A stretch of 64,000 nucleotides of DNA, from the NCBI RefSeq assembly GCF_014132355.1, contig NZ_BLZO01000118.1:161001-225000 (forward strand). The letters are read 5' to 3'. This document shows positions 19,632-28,333 of the stretch, one piece after another (position 1 is the first letter of the stretch; every line of letters starts with the position of its first letter). A program made the position numbers and the translations under genes. The notes below the pieces were generated by a model that was given only the letters and a program-made list of their open reading frames with translations, did no database searches and was not told where the DNA came from. This DNA comes from Okeania sp. KiyG1 (GTDB lineage: Bacteria; Cyanobacteriota; Cyanobacteriia; Cyanobacteriales; Microcoleaceae).

Positions 19632-20996
19632 CTAATTTTCTTTATTCAATTTACGCTGAAAAATACTGCAAAGTCTTTCTGCAAGTTGTTGATAAGGTTT
19701 ACCTGTTAAAACATCAATAAGATATGACAAACGACTATCTTCCTCCGGAGTAGAATCTCGCTTAAATAAACTTATTTCTCTACGCAACTCACTTTGCCAA
19801 TCTATAATTATTGGATAAAAACTAGCTTCTCGATCATCCGATTTAGGAACATCTTCCCTATAGTAATGCTCTTTAAAAACAATGTAAGCTTTCTCTCGAA
19901 AAGCTCCAAGTTCCTGTTCTGACCATTTTACATCTAATCCCGGAGCTAAAGCATGGATGAGTAATACTGGCAGCGGTTTAGAAGCTAAAGGTTTTGCTAG
20001 ACGACGAATAACATGAGTTAAACCGTTCCAACTTTGACGAGATTGAGTGCCAAAAATGACTGCTGCATGGGATAAGTCAGCGATCGCCAACCCACCAATA
20101 TCGTGAAATCCTGTTCTAGTATCCAGCAAAATAAAGTCTAGTTTTCTTGCTGCTGCATTCAGTTCTTTAAACATATCATGCCATGTTTTTAACAGTGGGT
20201 TATTGAAATCGAGTAAATTCTGGCAATCAAGTCTTGCCAACTTTTCCAGATAGTTATTATCTACATTTCCTGCAGTCAGTATAGGCAAACTTTTTTCTAC
20301 ATCTCCTAACAATATTGGATCGTTAACTAATTGCAAATGAGTGCTGAGTTTCCAATTTTTACCTTGGATATTTTTCTCTAACAAATAATCGATCGCCCCT
20401 GGAAAACTCTCCTCTGTATCTGGAAAAAAAATAGTTGATATACCAGGAGATTCTAAATCTAAATCAACTATAGCTACTCGATAACCGTGACGAGCTAATG
20501 TCAGAGCAGTTGCTACTAATGTTGTGGTGCGACCAACTCCACCTTTGAAGGAAAAAAATGAAACTATTGCTGGTTTATAACCTTTATCTACTACTTCCTG
20601 AGACCAAGGAAGCTCAACTTCTTTTTGATTTGTCCATGCTTGTTTAGCAACATGACGCTCTAACACATACCAACAAGGTTGACTTTCATCATCCCATTCT
20701 GCGATAACTCTTTCTTCCCGGATGACATCTATCAATTTTTTATAACCATCTTTTTCCCCTTGTGGTAACCAAATATCTTTACCGTAGTAGGGACCGAGTT
20801 TGCGATCGAGAGATTTTTCCAGATCGTCTAGGATATCCTTTTCCAGATTGCTATTTTCCAGAGGTTCCAAGAAAAGCCGAATTTTTCCCTTAACATCCCG
20901 AATGATAGTTATTGATTCTAGTTCGTCTTTTATGGAAGATTCCTCAAAACATTCTTGTACTTTGTCAAATGTTTCACCGAAAGTTATATCAATCAT
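19632..20996 (-). CDS. KGGVGR-motif variant ParA/MinD-like ATPase
   Basis: 454 residues. The N-terminal 140 residues are an unassigned domain (FGETFDKVQECFEESSIKDE onward, with a conserved WYVLERHVAKQAW). The ATPase core begins at VSFFSFKGGVGRTTTLVATA, a deviant Walker A at residues 151-158 in which Arg replaces the usual Lys of KGGVGKTT; Walker A-prime is VAIVDLDLESPGIST and Walker B is DFILLDTRTGFHDIGG. Such variant ATPases are soluble dimerising switches often found in regulated NTPase modules of cyanobacteria rather than in plasmid partitioning. No parB or parS-like array is visible. First gene of a minus-strand run with the P-loop NTPase, TPR kinase and REC-AlbA genes. Confidence 0.85.
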   Translation of the reverse strand: MIDITFGETFDKVQECFEESSIKDELESITIIRDVKGKIRLFLEPLENSNLEKDILDDLEKSLDRKLGPYYGKDIWLPQGEKDGYKKLIDVIREERVIAEWDDESQPCWYVLERHVAKQAWTNQKEVELPWSQEVVDKGYKPAIVSFFSFKGGVGRTTTLVATALTLARHGYRVAIVDLDLESPGISTIFFPDTEESFPGAIDYLLEKNIQGKNWKLSTHLQLVNDPILLGDVEKSLPILTAGNVDNNYLEKLARLDCQNLLDFNNPLLKTWHDMFKELNAAARKLDFILLDTRTGFHDIGGLAIADLSHAAVIFGTQSRQSWNGLTHVIRRLAKPLASKPLPVLLIHALAPGLDVKWSEQELGAFREKAYIVFKEHYYREDVPKSDDREASFYPIIIDWQSELRREISLFKRDSTPEEDSRLSYLIDVLTGKPYQQLAERLCSIFQRKLNKEN

Positions 20997-21116
20997 TTAA
21001 AGTTCCTTGCTATAGCATTTCCCAACCTCGTGAGGTACAGTTATGGAGATCCCCCCTAACCCCCCTTGAGAAGGGGGGAACTGGAAGTCCCCCTTTTTAA
21101 GGGGGATTTAGGGGGA

Positions 21117-21659
21117 TCATAAATGCACTTCATAACTGTGGGAATTGCTTATAGATATCCTACCATCCAAAATTAGTCTGGGAATAATTTCGTTATAGAT
21201 TTCCGCTGCTCGTTCAACTGCTTCTGTTGCCTGCTTTTCATTCCACAAACCAGACCTAAAATAACGTCGCTGTGGATGATAGTCAGTTAAAACAGTTCCG
21301 TTTGTCCGGGAAATTGACAGTTGAGAATCAAGAATAGGATAAATTATCCGCAACCTTTCAATACTTTGACCTTCAAGTTCTGTTAAATTGTGACCGAATT
21401 TTTGACAATCTTTATTGTCAATACATTGCTCTACTAGAACTTTGAAAGTACATTCTACCACATAACCCGCCAAATAAACTGCATTATCCCAACGATGTCG
21501 AGCGAGCAAAACTTCCGCATCATGTAAATGTCTTCCCGCAGCTTGGATAAATCAGGACTTACGCAGACACTCTACATATAGTGAGGGCGAATACCATTCG
21601 CCCCTACAGATGGTGTTTTAAATGTCAATTTGCGTAAGTCCTGTAAATGATTCTTCCAT
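21117..21659 (-). pseudogene. HEPN-domain protein, 5-prime end interrupted by an R2 element
   Basis: Reading on the minus strand from ATG at 21659, the first codons encode MEESF; the 91-bp R2 element (21553-21643) then intervenes. Without the element and one copy of its 5-bp target duplication, the frame continues without interruption as MEESFIQAAGRHLHDAEV, LLARHRWDNAVYLAGYVVEC and on to the stop at 21117. This is a HEPN fold: RWDNAVYLAGYVVECTFKVL is the signature helix, with a later helix RAAEIYNEIIPRLI. A clear catalytic R-x4-6-H motif is not seen, so nuclease activity is doubtful. A remnant could be translated from TTG at 21509. The intact gene would start 3 bp after the urc1 stop. HEPN proteins often act as toxins or accessory subunits. 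Confidence 0.85.
21553..21643. mobile_element. R2 miniature element (91 bp) inserted in the HEPN gene
   Basis: CAGGACTTACGCA and TGCGTAAGTCCTG are perfect inverted ends. TAAAT is duplicated on both sides (21548-21552, 21644-21648). The interior contains GGGCGAATACCATTCGCCCC, a self-complementary core shared with other spacer repeats. No transposase is encoded, so movement in trans is implied. Confidence 0.9.
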
Positions 21660-21662
21660 GTT

Positions 21663-22910
21663 TTAATCAGTTAAATTTCTGCCTTTAATCTCTGACAAAA
21701 CATTCTCATCCGGCACCTCTCCATCTGTATAATAACCCGCCGCTTTCTTCGCCGCAATTTCCACCTGCGCATCTTCCGGCACCAAATCATCAGGAATAGG
21801 TACTCGCTCCACTATCTCAATACCAGAATTAACAATAGCGTTATACTTCATATCGCTCATCGACACCAAACGGTCAATCTTACTCACACCCAACCAATGC
21901 AAAACATCTGGCATCAATTCCTGAAACCGCATATCTTGTACCCCCGCTACACATTCAGTCCGAGCAAAATAAGCATCTGCGCGATCGCCTCCTTCCTGTC
22001 TTTTCCGAGCATTGTAAACCAAAAACTTAGTCACCTCTCCCAACGCTCTTCCCTCTTTACGAAAATAAACTATCACACCCACTCCACCCTCCTGCGCTGT
22101 CTGAATACAAACTTCAATACCATGCACCAAATAGGGGCGACAAGTACAAATATCAGAACCGAAAACATCCGAACCATTACACTCATCGTGAACCCTGACT
22201 GCCAATTTTTTTGTGGGGTCAGCAACATCAGCAACATTTCCCACTATATATACTGTCGTACCACCAATAGGAGGCAAAAACAAATGTAAATCTGGGCGCG
22301 TTACCAACTCCGGAAACATTCCACCCATTTGTTGAAACAACACCCGACGCAAGTCACTTTCTTCCACATTCAGTCGTTTAGAAATTCCTGGCAAATGCCA
22401 AACTGGGTCGATCGCTGCTTTCGTTACCAATAAATTACCATTATCTTTAACAATATTGCCATCAACTTTCAATACACCCTTAGCAACAGCATCCTGTAAT
22501 TCTGGCATATTAATATTTGCCTTCGTGATTGCAATAGTAGGTAGGATGTTATATCCCTGTTCATAGTAAGACGCAAATACCTCTTCCACCACCGCCCCCC
22601 AAGGATCGAGACAGACAATTTTATCGGGGTCATACCAGCTCGGATGAGGGCCAATATGTGCTACCGGAGAAGTATTTGTTAAATCAGCACGGTGATTTGA
22701 TTGTAGTTTACCAGAAGCGATCGCCAAAGCACGATAAACAGCATAAGAACCGGAATGAGTACCAATGACATTACGATGGTTAGGATTACTCAAAGACCCG
22801 ATCGCAGGTCCCCGCTCTATGGGGTCTTGAGCGCCCCACTGCACGGGAATTGGTTTTTTGTCGGCAGGACCAGGATGAGAGGTTAATACAATATGCTTAT
22901 GCTTTGCCAT
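21663..22910 (-). CDS. urc1: URC1-like protein of the GTP cyclohydrolase II family
   Basis: 415 residues from ATG at 22910 (MAKHKHIVLTSHPGPADKK); the ORF extends to 22979 but the upstream residues are atypical. The C-terminal half is a RibA-type fold: VRVHDECNGSDVFGSDICTCR supplies the three zinc Cys, followed by GGVGVIVYFRKEGRALGEV with the catalytic Arg. The N-terminal half (GAQDPIERGPAIGSL, HRNVIGTHSGSYAVYRALA, HIGPHPSWYDPDKIVCLDPWG) is specific to the URC1/Urg1 branch, not riboflavin synthesis. In fungi URC1 acts with URC4 and UPRT in uracil breakdown. An NMT1-type binding protein is divergent upstream, a HEPN gene follows, and urc4 and upp lie 15 kb away. Confidence 0.87.
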   Translation of the reverse strand: MAKHKHIVLTSHPGPADKKPIPVQWGAQDPIERGPAIGSLSNPNHRNVIGTHSGSYAVYRALAIASGKLQSNHRADLTNTSPVAHIGPHPSWYDPDKIVCLDPWGAVVEEVFASYYEQGYNILPTIAITKANINMPELQDAVAKGVLKVDGNIVKDNGNLLVTKAAIDPVWHLPGISKRLNVEESDLRRVLFQQMGGMFPELVTRPDLHLFLPPIGGTTVYIVGNVADVADPTKKLAVRVHDECNGSDVFGSDICTCRPYLVHGIEVCIQTAQEGGVGVIVYFRKEGRALGEVTKFLVYNARKRQEGGDRADAYFARTECVAGVQDMRFQELMPDVLHWLGVSKIDRLVSMSDMKYNAIVNSGIEIVERVPIPDDLVPEDAQVEIAAKKAAGYYTDGEVPDENVLSEIKGRNLTD

Positions 22911-22979
22911 TTTTCTTAACTTTGAGATAATAATTATATTATTTGTTTTGATGAAAATAAGCATAGCATAATTCAACAA

Positions 22980-23722
22980 AATATAACTTCAAGCAGGTTT
23001 AACCTTCTGAAAAGAATGTGAAAATGTATTACATAATTATCGCCAATATAGTATAATATCCTATAACTCAAATGAACATTTATATAGTCATATAATGTGA
23101 CTTTTTAGATTAGTATTCAAATGAATATTAGTTCTAAGTATTCAGCCGTCAGTTATCAACAAATGATAACTGATAACTGATAATTGAAAAAACTGTCAGC
23201 GTAAGCATTTCCTGCGGAATGCTGCGCAAACAGCTATTAGCTGTCAGCTAGCCTCCTCCGGAGGAACTGCGGACTTCAGCAACAAAATTTTCTCCTTAAG
23301 GACAGTGTTTAAATTAACAACTGACTTTAAGGGCAAGGGAATTCATTAATTGATAATTGATAATGGATAATTGATAATTACCTCGGGTTTTAACCGTTAC
23401 GGAATTGAATATAAGGAAATATTATTTCTTCTCTTGGTTGATTGGATATGGCGAGGTTCCCTCGCCATCCCTCAACCGCTTATTTCCCCGATCAAGGGGA
23501 GGCTTCAAGGCGCGAATTATTTAATTATTAATTATTAATTATTCGGTAACTTTTGTAGTAAGATAATTAAATATTGCTTTGATCCTAAACTAAAAGCAAT
23601 AGCTGATAGCTGAAGTCCGCAGTTCCGACCATAGGAGGCTGGCTGACTGCTGAATGCTTACCTGTCAGCTATCAACTAATGATAACTGATAACTGTTAAC
23701 TGATAACTGATAACTGAAAAAG
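22980..23722. repeat. Spacer between urc1 and the binding-protein gene
   Basis: An AT-rich stretch follows urc1, then CTGTCAGCTA-type repeats, an R3 element at about 23342-23551 and a TAACTGATAACTGATAACTG array up to the next start codon. The divergent promoters of the two genes must lie here, but none stands out. Confidence 0.6.
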
Positions 23723-24766
23723 ATGAATTATATTAATCGTCGTCAATTTATTCAGTATAGTAGCCTCGCTATTAGTACCAGCATATTAACAAGTTGTGCT
23801 ACTCCTGATAACTCCAATTCTACTGCTAAAAATAACAAAAATCTTGACAAAGTAACCTATGGAACTAATTGGTATGCTCAAGGCGAACATGGAGGCTTTT
23901 ATCAAGCAATTGCTACAGGTATTTATGAAGATTATGGATTAGATGTTACTATTAAAATGGGCAATGCTCAAGTGAATGGAACTCAGCTATTAGTAGGGGG
24001 AGTAATTGACTTTTATATGGGGGTTAGTATAGAGGCAATTAATTCTGTAGAAGCTGGAATTCCTACCATTACAGTTGCAGCTATTTTCCAAAAAGACCCT
24101 CAAGTATTAATTGCTCATCCAGGAGTCGGAAATGACTCTTTAGAACAACTAAAAGGCAAGCCGATTTTAGTATCCCCTTTATCCGAAAAAGGTTACTGGT
24201 CGTTTCTTAGAGCTAAGTTTGGTTATACAGACGACCAAAGACGTCCTTACAATTTTAGTGTAGCTCCATTTTTACTAGATAAAAACTCAATTCAACAAGG
24301 TTATCTAACCTCCGAACCTTTTACAATTGAGCAAAAAGGAGGCTTTAAACCTGTAGTTATGTTATTAGCAGATGCCGGTTATAAACCTTACGCTACTACT
24401 ATAGCAACAACAACAAAAATGGTAGAAGAAAATCCTGATTTAGTGCAGAGATTTGTCGATGCTTCAATTAAAGGTTGGTATAGTTATTTAGAAAATCCTG
24501 AACCAGCTAATCAATTAATCAAAAAAGATAATCCAGAAATGACAGATGAGTTATTAGCTTATAGCTTAGAAAAAATGAAAGAATATGGCATTATTACTTC
24601 TGGAGATGCTGCCACAAAAGGTATTGGTGCGATGACCGATGAACGATGGAAATCATTCTTTGATGCTGTTGTAGAGGCTGGAATAGTCAAGCCAGATACT
24701 AACTATAAAGAAGGTTATACTTTACAATTTGTTAATCAGGAAGCAGGAAATATAATTAATAATTAA
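23723..24766 (+). CDS. ABC transporter substrate-binding protein, NMT1/THI5-like
   Basis: 347 residues. The N-terminus combines a twin-arginine motif (NRRQFIQYSS) with a lipobox (ILTSC), so it is probably an exported lipoprotein. The mature part is an NMT1-like periplasmic binding fold: TNWYAQGEHGGFYQAIATGIYEDYGLDV, a GVSIEAINSVEAGIP hinge and LDKNSIQQGYLTSEPF. Characterised members bind pyrimidine precursors of thiamin (for example formyl-aminopyrimidine); others bind nitrogenous or sulfonated compounds. It is divergent to urc1, so a pyrimidine or uracil-related ligand is attractive but inferred. The permease and ATPase are not in the neighbourhood. The last codons run into AATAATTAATAATT repeats, suggesting the natural stop may have been moved slightly. 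Confidence 0.82.
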   Translation: MNYINRRQFIQYSSLAISTSILTSCATPDNSNSTAKNNKNLDKVTYGTNWYAQGEHGGFYQAIATGIYEDYGLDVTIKMGNAQVNGTQLLVGGVIDFYMGVSIEAINSVEAGIPTITVAAIFQKDPQVLIAHPGVGNDSLEQLKGKPILVSPLSEKGYWSFLRAKFGYTDDQRRPYNFSVAPFLLDKNSIQQGYLTSEPFTIEQKGGFKPVVMLLADAGYKPYATTIATTTKMVEENPDLVQRFVDASIKGWYSYLENPEPANQLIKKDNPEMTDELLAYSLEKMKEYGIITSGDAATKGIGAMTDERWKSFFDAVVEAGIVKPDTNYKEGYTLQFVNQEAGNIINN

Positions 24767-25064
24767 TAATTAATAATTAATAATTAATAATGTAAGCATT
24801 CAGCTATTAGCTGTCAGCTGTTAGCTCTCATGAAGGGGTAATAGACTGTTTCAGCCAGCTTTTGCTTTTATAGCAAGTATAAATTATGCCTCAAAAAGTA
24901 ATAGCTGATAGCTGACTGCTGTTTGCGCAGCATTCCGAAGGAAATGCTTACTTAATAATTACCTTTTCTTTATAAGAAGAGGTAATTCTGAATTCTAAAT
25001 TCTAAATTTTTGAAGATTCCTGTATAATAAAAATTAGCCAACAAAATTACGCAAGAAGAAAATT

Positions 25065-25637
25065 ATGTCTATTAATCTAAGCAAAGGTGAAAGAGTAAAT
25101 CTTTCCAAAGAATCTCCTAATTTGAAACAAGCAGGTATTGGCTTGGGATGGGATGTAAATACTACAGATACAGGAGCAGACTTTGACTTAGATGCCTCTA
25201 TATTTATGTTAGGAGCTAATGGAAAAATTCCGGCAGAAAAATACTTTGTTTTCTACAATAATCTCATATCACCAGATAGTTCAGTCAAACATTCAGGAGA
25301 TAGTAGAACAGGAGAAGGTTCTGGAGATGATGAAGTAATAGAAATTGATTTAACAAAAGTAGACCAAGCTATTCAAGAAATAGTATTTGTAGTGACTATC
25401 CATGAAGCAGATGCCAGAAGACAAAACTTTGGACAAGTTAGAAATTCTTTTATTAGAATCTACGATATTACCACCGAAGAAGAAGTAGCTAAATATGAAT
25501 TAGAAGAAGATTTTTCACGAGAAACAGCTTTGGAATTTGGCAGACTTTATCGCAAAGATAATGATTGGAGATTCCAAGCTGTCGGACAAGGTTATAACTC
25601 TGGTTTACAAGGATTTGTTGATAAATATGCCTCTTAA
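25065..25637 (+). CDS. TerD-family protein
   Basis: 190 residues, full length. TerD domains bind calcium through aspartates; here MSINLSKGERVNLSKESP, GLGWDVN, DFDLDASIFML, YFVFYNNLISPD, VKHSGDSRTGEGSGDDE and the strand pair IVFVVTIHEADARRQNFGQV are all typical. The family occurs in Ter operons linked with tellurite resistance, phage inhibition and membrane stress in proteobacteria; the precise role is unknown. A vWA-domain gene lies 226 bp downstream, another usual member of Ter clusters, but no TerC or TerB is in this window. A GTAAGCATTCAGCTGTCAG repeat follows the stop. Confidence 0.92.
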   Translation: MSINLSKGERVNLSKESPNLKQAGIGLGWDVNTTDTGADFDLDASIFMLGANGKIPAEKYFVFYNNLISPDSSVKHSGDSRTGEGSGDDEVIEIDLTKVDQAIQEIVFVVTIHEADARRQNFGQVRNSFIRIYDITTEEEVAKYELEEDFSRETALEFGRLYRKDNDWRFQAVGQGYNSGLQGFVDKYAS

Positions 25638-25863
25638 ATCGTAAGCATTCAGCTGTCAGCCTTCAGCCATCAGCTATTGCTTTTAGAGACTGTTTGTAAA
25701 GTTAGGAATTTGGCAATCAATGAATAATATTTTTTGGTTTAATTAAACTTAATCAATTATAGCACTACAAGAATTGGGCGCGGACATTTTTTTAATCCTA
25801 AAACCCTTTTACAGTTTGCTATTCCCTATTCCCTATTCCCTAGTGCGTAGCGCCATAAAAATT

Positions 25864-26643
25864 ATGCCCATATCTCTAGAAAAAATTGAAAGAGATGCTC
25901 CCAGATTAATCGATCTTGCTAAAAAAGCAGATATTTCAATCCTTAAGGCAAATCTAACAAATCATCAGGCTAAAGTTGCACTTTGCCTAGATATTTCTGG
26001 CTCGATGTCCTTCCTTTATTCATCTGGTAAAATTCAAACTTTAGCAGAAAAAATATTAGCTCTAGGATGTCGGTTCGATGATAACGGTTCTATAGACATT
26101 TTTCTGTTTGGACAAAATCCTCATCGGGTAGGAGAAATGACTTTAGGTAACTTCCAAGATTTTATTCCTAACATAGAACAACAACATCGTCTAGAAGCAG
26201 GAACTTATTATGGCAAAGTCATGAAAATGATTAGAAAGTTCTATTTTCCAGAGGGAAATGGCGATAGTAGAGATTCTCCTTTTGCTGCAGATGAACCAAT
26301 TTATGTAATGTTTGTCACTGATGGGGCAACTTCTGATGAAGAGGAAACACAAAACCAGTTAAAATGGTCGTCTTTTGAGCCAATTTTTTGGCAGTTTATG
26401 GGTATTGGTAAGCCACGGAAAGATGTTTCTGGAGAAGGACTTTCAGGTTTTGTGGGTAAAGCATTAGCTACTGATTTTAGCTTTCTGGAAAAACTTGATG
26501 AAATGAAGGGTTATACTGACAATGCAACTTTCTTTAATGTAGAAGACCCAGAAAGTATTTCCGATGACGAGCTTTACGATATATTAATGGCAGAATATCC
26601 TACTTGGGTAAAGTTTGCTTATTCTAAAAAGTTACTTCAATAG
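25864..26643 (+). CDS. vWA-domain protein of the TerY/TerF type
   Basis: About 259 residues from ATG at 25864 (MPISLEKIERDAPRLIDLAKK); the upstream open frame to 25774 translates ATTCCCT repeats, so the later start is chosen. The vWA fold carries a MIDAS motif (VALCLDISGSMSFLY), the Thr in LEAGTYYGKVM and the Asp in VMFVTDGATSDEE, which together bind a divalent metal. Such proteins are scaffolds in Ter stress systems, joined with TerD. It follows terD on the same strand. The C-terminus (YDILMAEYPTWVKFAYSK) fits the cyanobacterial TerF-like group. Intact. Confidence 0.87.
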   Translation: MPISLEKIERDAPRLIDLAKKADISILKANLTNHQAKVALCLDISGSMSFLYSSGKIQTLAEKILALGCRFDDNGSIDIFLFGQNPHRVGEMTLGNFQDFIPNIEQQHRLEAGTYYGKVMKMIRKFYFPEGNGDSRDSPFAADEPIYVMFVTDGATSDEEETQNQLKWSSFEPIFWQFMGIGKPRKDVSGEGLSGFVGKALATDFSFLEKLDEMKGYTDNATFFNVEDPESISDDELYDILMAEYPTWVKFAYSKKLLQ

Positions 26644-26660
26644 AAAATTTTGATTTTTAG

Positions 26661-26825
26661 TTAAATATAACTTCAAAATCAAAAGGTGAAGATTATGTAG
26701 AACAATACTTTTTTGAAATAGAGCAACAGTTTTCCCAAGTCTATGAAAACCACCACACTATACCTAAGTGGTTGTGGCAAAAGATTCAACCAGTCTTGGA
26801 GCAGAAGAAGGAAGTATTTCACTGA
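26661..26825 (+). pseudogene. Short coding remnant after the vWA gene
   Basis: The frame after an in-frame TAG reads SKSKGEDYVEQYFFEIEQQ and TIPKWLWQKIQPVLEQKKE, with amphipathic, non-repetitive composition and no start codon. It looks like the C-terminal 50 residues of a lost or truncated gene. I do not recognise the family. Confidence 0.4.
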
Positions 26826-26847
26826 TTTGTTGTTCAGCTCTCAATTA

Positions 26848-27178
26848 CTAACTAACAGCAAATTCAGTTAAACTACGTTTATAGGGGGCATGAAATCCTA
26901 AGACAATATCTTTTTTTAGGAACTCCAGCAGTTATTAACTGATTGGCAATTCCGATTTCTGTTCCATCTCTTTGAATCCATATTTTATTATCTCTTAAAT
27001 CAACATGAATAATCACACCATAGATTCTTTTTTGTTCTTTCCAGCCAATATTTAAGACTTGGTAATGATGGCGTTTGGTGTCAAAAATAAGTTGAATTTC
27101 TGTGTTATTTTTTCCATCATTAACTGAATGTTCGGTGATAATTTTTTGGATAAGTTGAGAATAATTTATTCTTTCCAT
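26848..27178 (-). pseudogene. xisI: XisI-family fdxN-element excision controlling factor, frameshifted
   Basis: The product matches XisI (about 110 residues): INYSQLIQKIITEH, IQLIFDTKRHHYQVLNIGW, GVIIHVDLRDNKIWIQRDGTE and IANQLITAGVPKK. XisI acts with XisF and XisH in excising the fdxN element of Nostoc heterocysts, yet orphan homologues are very common in cyanobacteria, often as TA-like genes. In the given frame the end is PKKRYCLRISCPL. Reading the T run at 26911-26917 (minus-strand A7) as six gives PKKDIVLGFHAPYKRSLTEF and a stop at 26848, the proper family end. No xisH is adjacent. A second, more decayed copy of its 3-prime end lies near 58.5 kb. Confidence 0.87.
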
Positions 27179-27388
27179 AATACGACTTCCTGTTTGATAG
27201 AATTAAAAATTAAGAGTTTAAATTGAAATAGCACTCAGCAGTCAGCGGTCAGCGGTCAGCTCTAAAGGCATATTATGGGTGACTCAAACCCCCATTACAG
27301 GCACACCACGCGCTTTTTCAAATAAGCTTGGGGGACTTCAACCCGCCGATTTGAGCTGATAGCTGATAGCTGATAGCTGATAGCTTAT

Positions 27389-28027
27389 TTAATACATAAT
27401 TCCCTTACCTTTTTCATTAAACTCTTTAAAAGTTTGCTCTGATAACTCCTGGGTAGTCATTGCTTTTAACACAGAAAATGGTAATGTCAGATGATTAGCA
27501 CCTGCCAATAAAGTGGCCACAGCTTCATCAGGAGATTTTATACTTGCTGCTAAAATTTCTGTACCGCTACCCTGCACTACCTCAGCCATTTCCCGTACCA
27601 ACTTTAAACCATCTCCCAATAATCTTGTTGCCCGGTTAACATAAGCGATCGCATATTTAGCACCCCCTTCTGCAGCTACTACTGCTTGAGCGGGATGATA
27701 TATTCCAGTGACAGAACAACTAATTTCTCGATACAGATGAGATAGTGCTTGAAAACCAGTGGCAGTTGCCGGAATATTCAGAACTATTTTATGACCAATT
27801 AATTTCGATGCAGCTTTCGCTTCTGCCATCATGTCATCAAAATTAGTAGCAGTAAGTTGATAATATAGTTCTCCAGAAACAATTTCTGAAAGTTCTTTTA
27901 ATGTAGCTTCTGGAGACAAATCGCTTTTTACTAACAAAGTAGGGTTAGTTGTCACACCAGATATCCAACCAAATTTACTGGCAACTCTAGCTTCTGTTAC
28001 TATTGCTGAATCAAGATAAAGAACCAT
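27389..28027 (-). CDS. Transaldolase-family protein (FSA/TalC type) lacking the Schiff-base lysine
   Basis: 212 residues of the small transaldolase/fructose-6-phosphate aldolase fold: LYLDSAIVTEA, GVTTNPTLLVK, YYQLTATN, GIYHPAQAVVAAEGGAKYAIAYVNR, ILAASIKSPDEAV and HLTLPFSVLKAM all align. In E. coli FSA the Schiff-base lysine sits in VVKVPVT; here the matching segment is IVLNIPATATG with Asn84 (codon AAT) at that place. As written the enzyme should not form the normal Schiff base. This could be a one-base error, a lost function or a changed role. ATG at 28027 is the natural start. Confidence 0.88.
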   Translation of the reverse strand: MVLYLDSAIVTEARVASKFGWISGVTTNPTLLVKSDLSPEATLKELSEIVSGELYYQLTATNFDDMMAEAKAASKLIGHKIVLNIPATATGFQALSHLYREISCSVTGIYHPAQAVVAAEGGAKYAIAYVNRATRLLGDGLKLVREMAEVVQGSGTEILAASIKSPDEAVATLLAGANHLTLPFSVLKAMTTQELSEQTFKEFNEKGKGIMY

Positions 28028-28116
28028 TTTTTCTCCTATTAAAATTAATCTGGAAAGTCTGAAGCTAATGGCTAATAGCTGACGACTGTTTGCGCAGCAT
28101 TCCGGAGGAACTGCTT

Positions 28117-28264
28117 ATATCATGTCCGGTTGAATACTTACACTTTGGAGGTCCGAAGGCAGGAGGCAACCCACCCCTAACCCCTCCCTGGAGGGGGAGG
28201 CAGAAGGGAAGAAAAGGCGCTCATGAGAAAAAGTTTTTTATCACTGATTATCCGGACATGATAT
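28117..28264. mobile_element. R1 miniature inverted-repeat element, 148 bp
   Basis: Ends ATATCATGTCCGGTTGAATA and ATCCGGACATGATAT. The interior carries CCACCCCTAACCCCTCCC and, near the right end, AGAAAAAGTTTTTTATCAC, both shared with the copies at 29235 and 34747. No coding capacity. Confidence 0.82.
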
Positions 28265-28279
28265 TACTTCTAAATGCCT

Positions 28280-28333
28280 AATTCCCAATTCTAAATTCCC
28301 AATTCTAAATTCTAAATTCTAAATTCTAAATTC
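28280..28333. repeat. Tandem AATTCTA heptamers
   Basis: Successive copies of AATTCTAAATTCTA separate the R1 element from the DUF218 stop. The same unit recurs near 38570, 45900 and 47080. Confidence 0.75.

Noticed and set aside
19632-20996. Plasmid partition ParA
   Set aside because: The Walker A motif is the KGGVGR variant, the N-terminal domain is unlike ParA, and no parB or centromere-like repeats are nearby.
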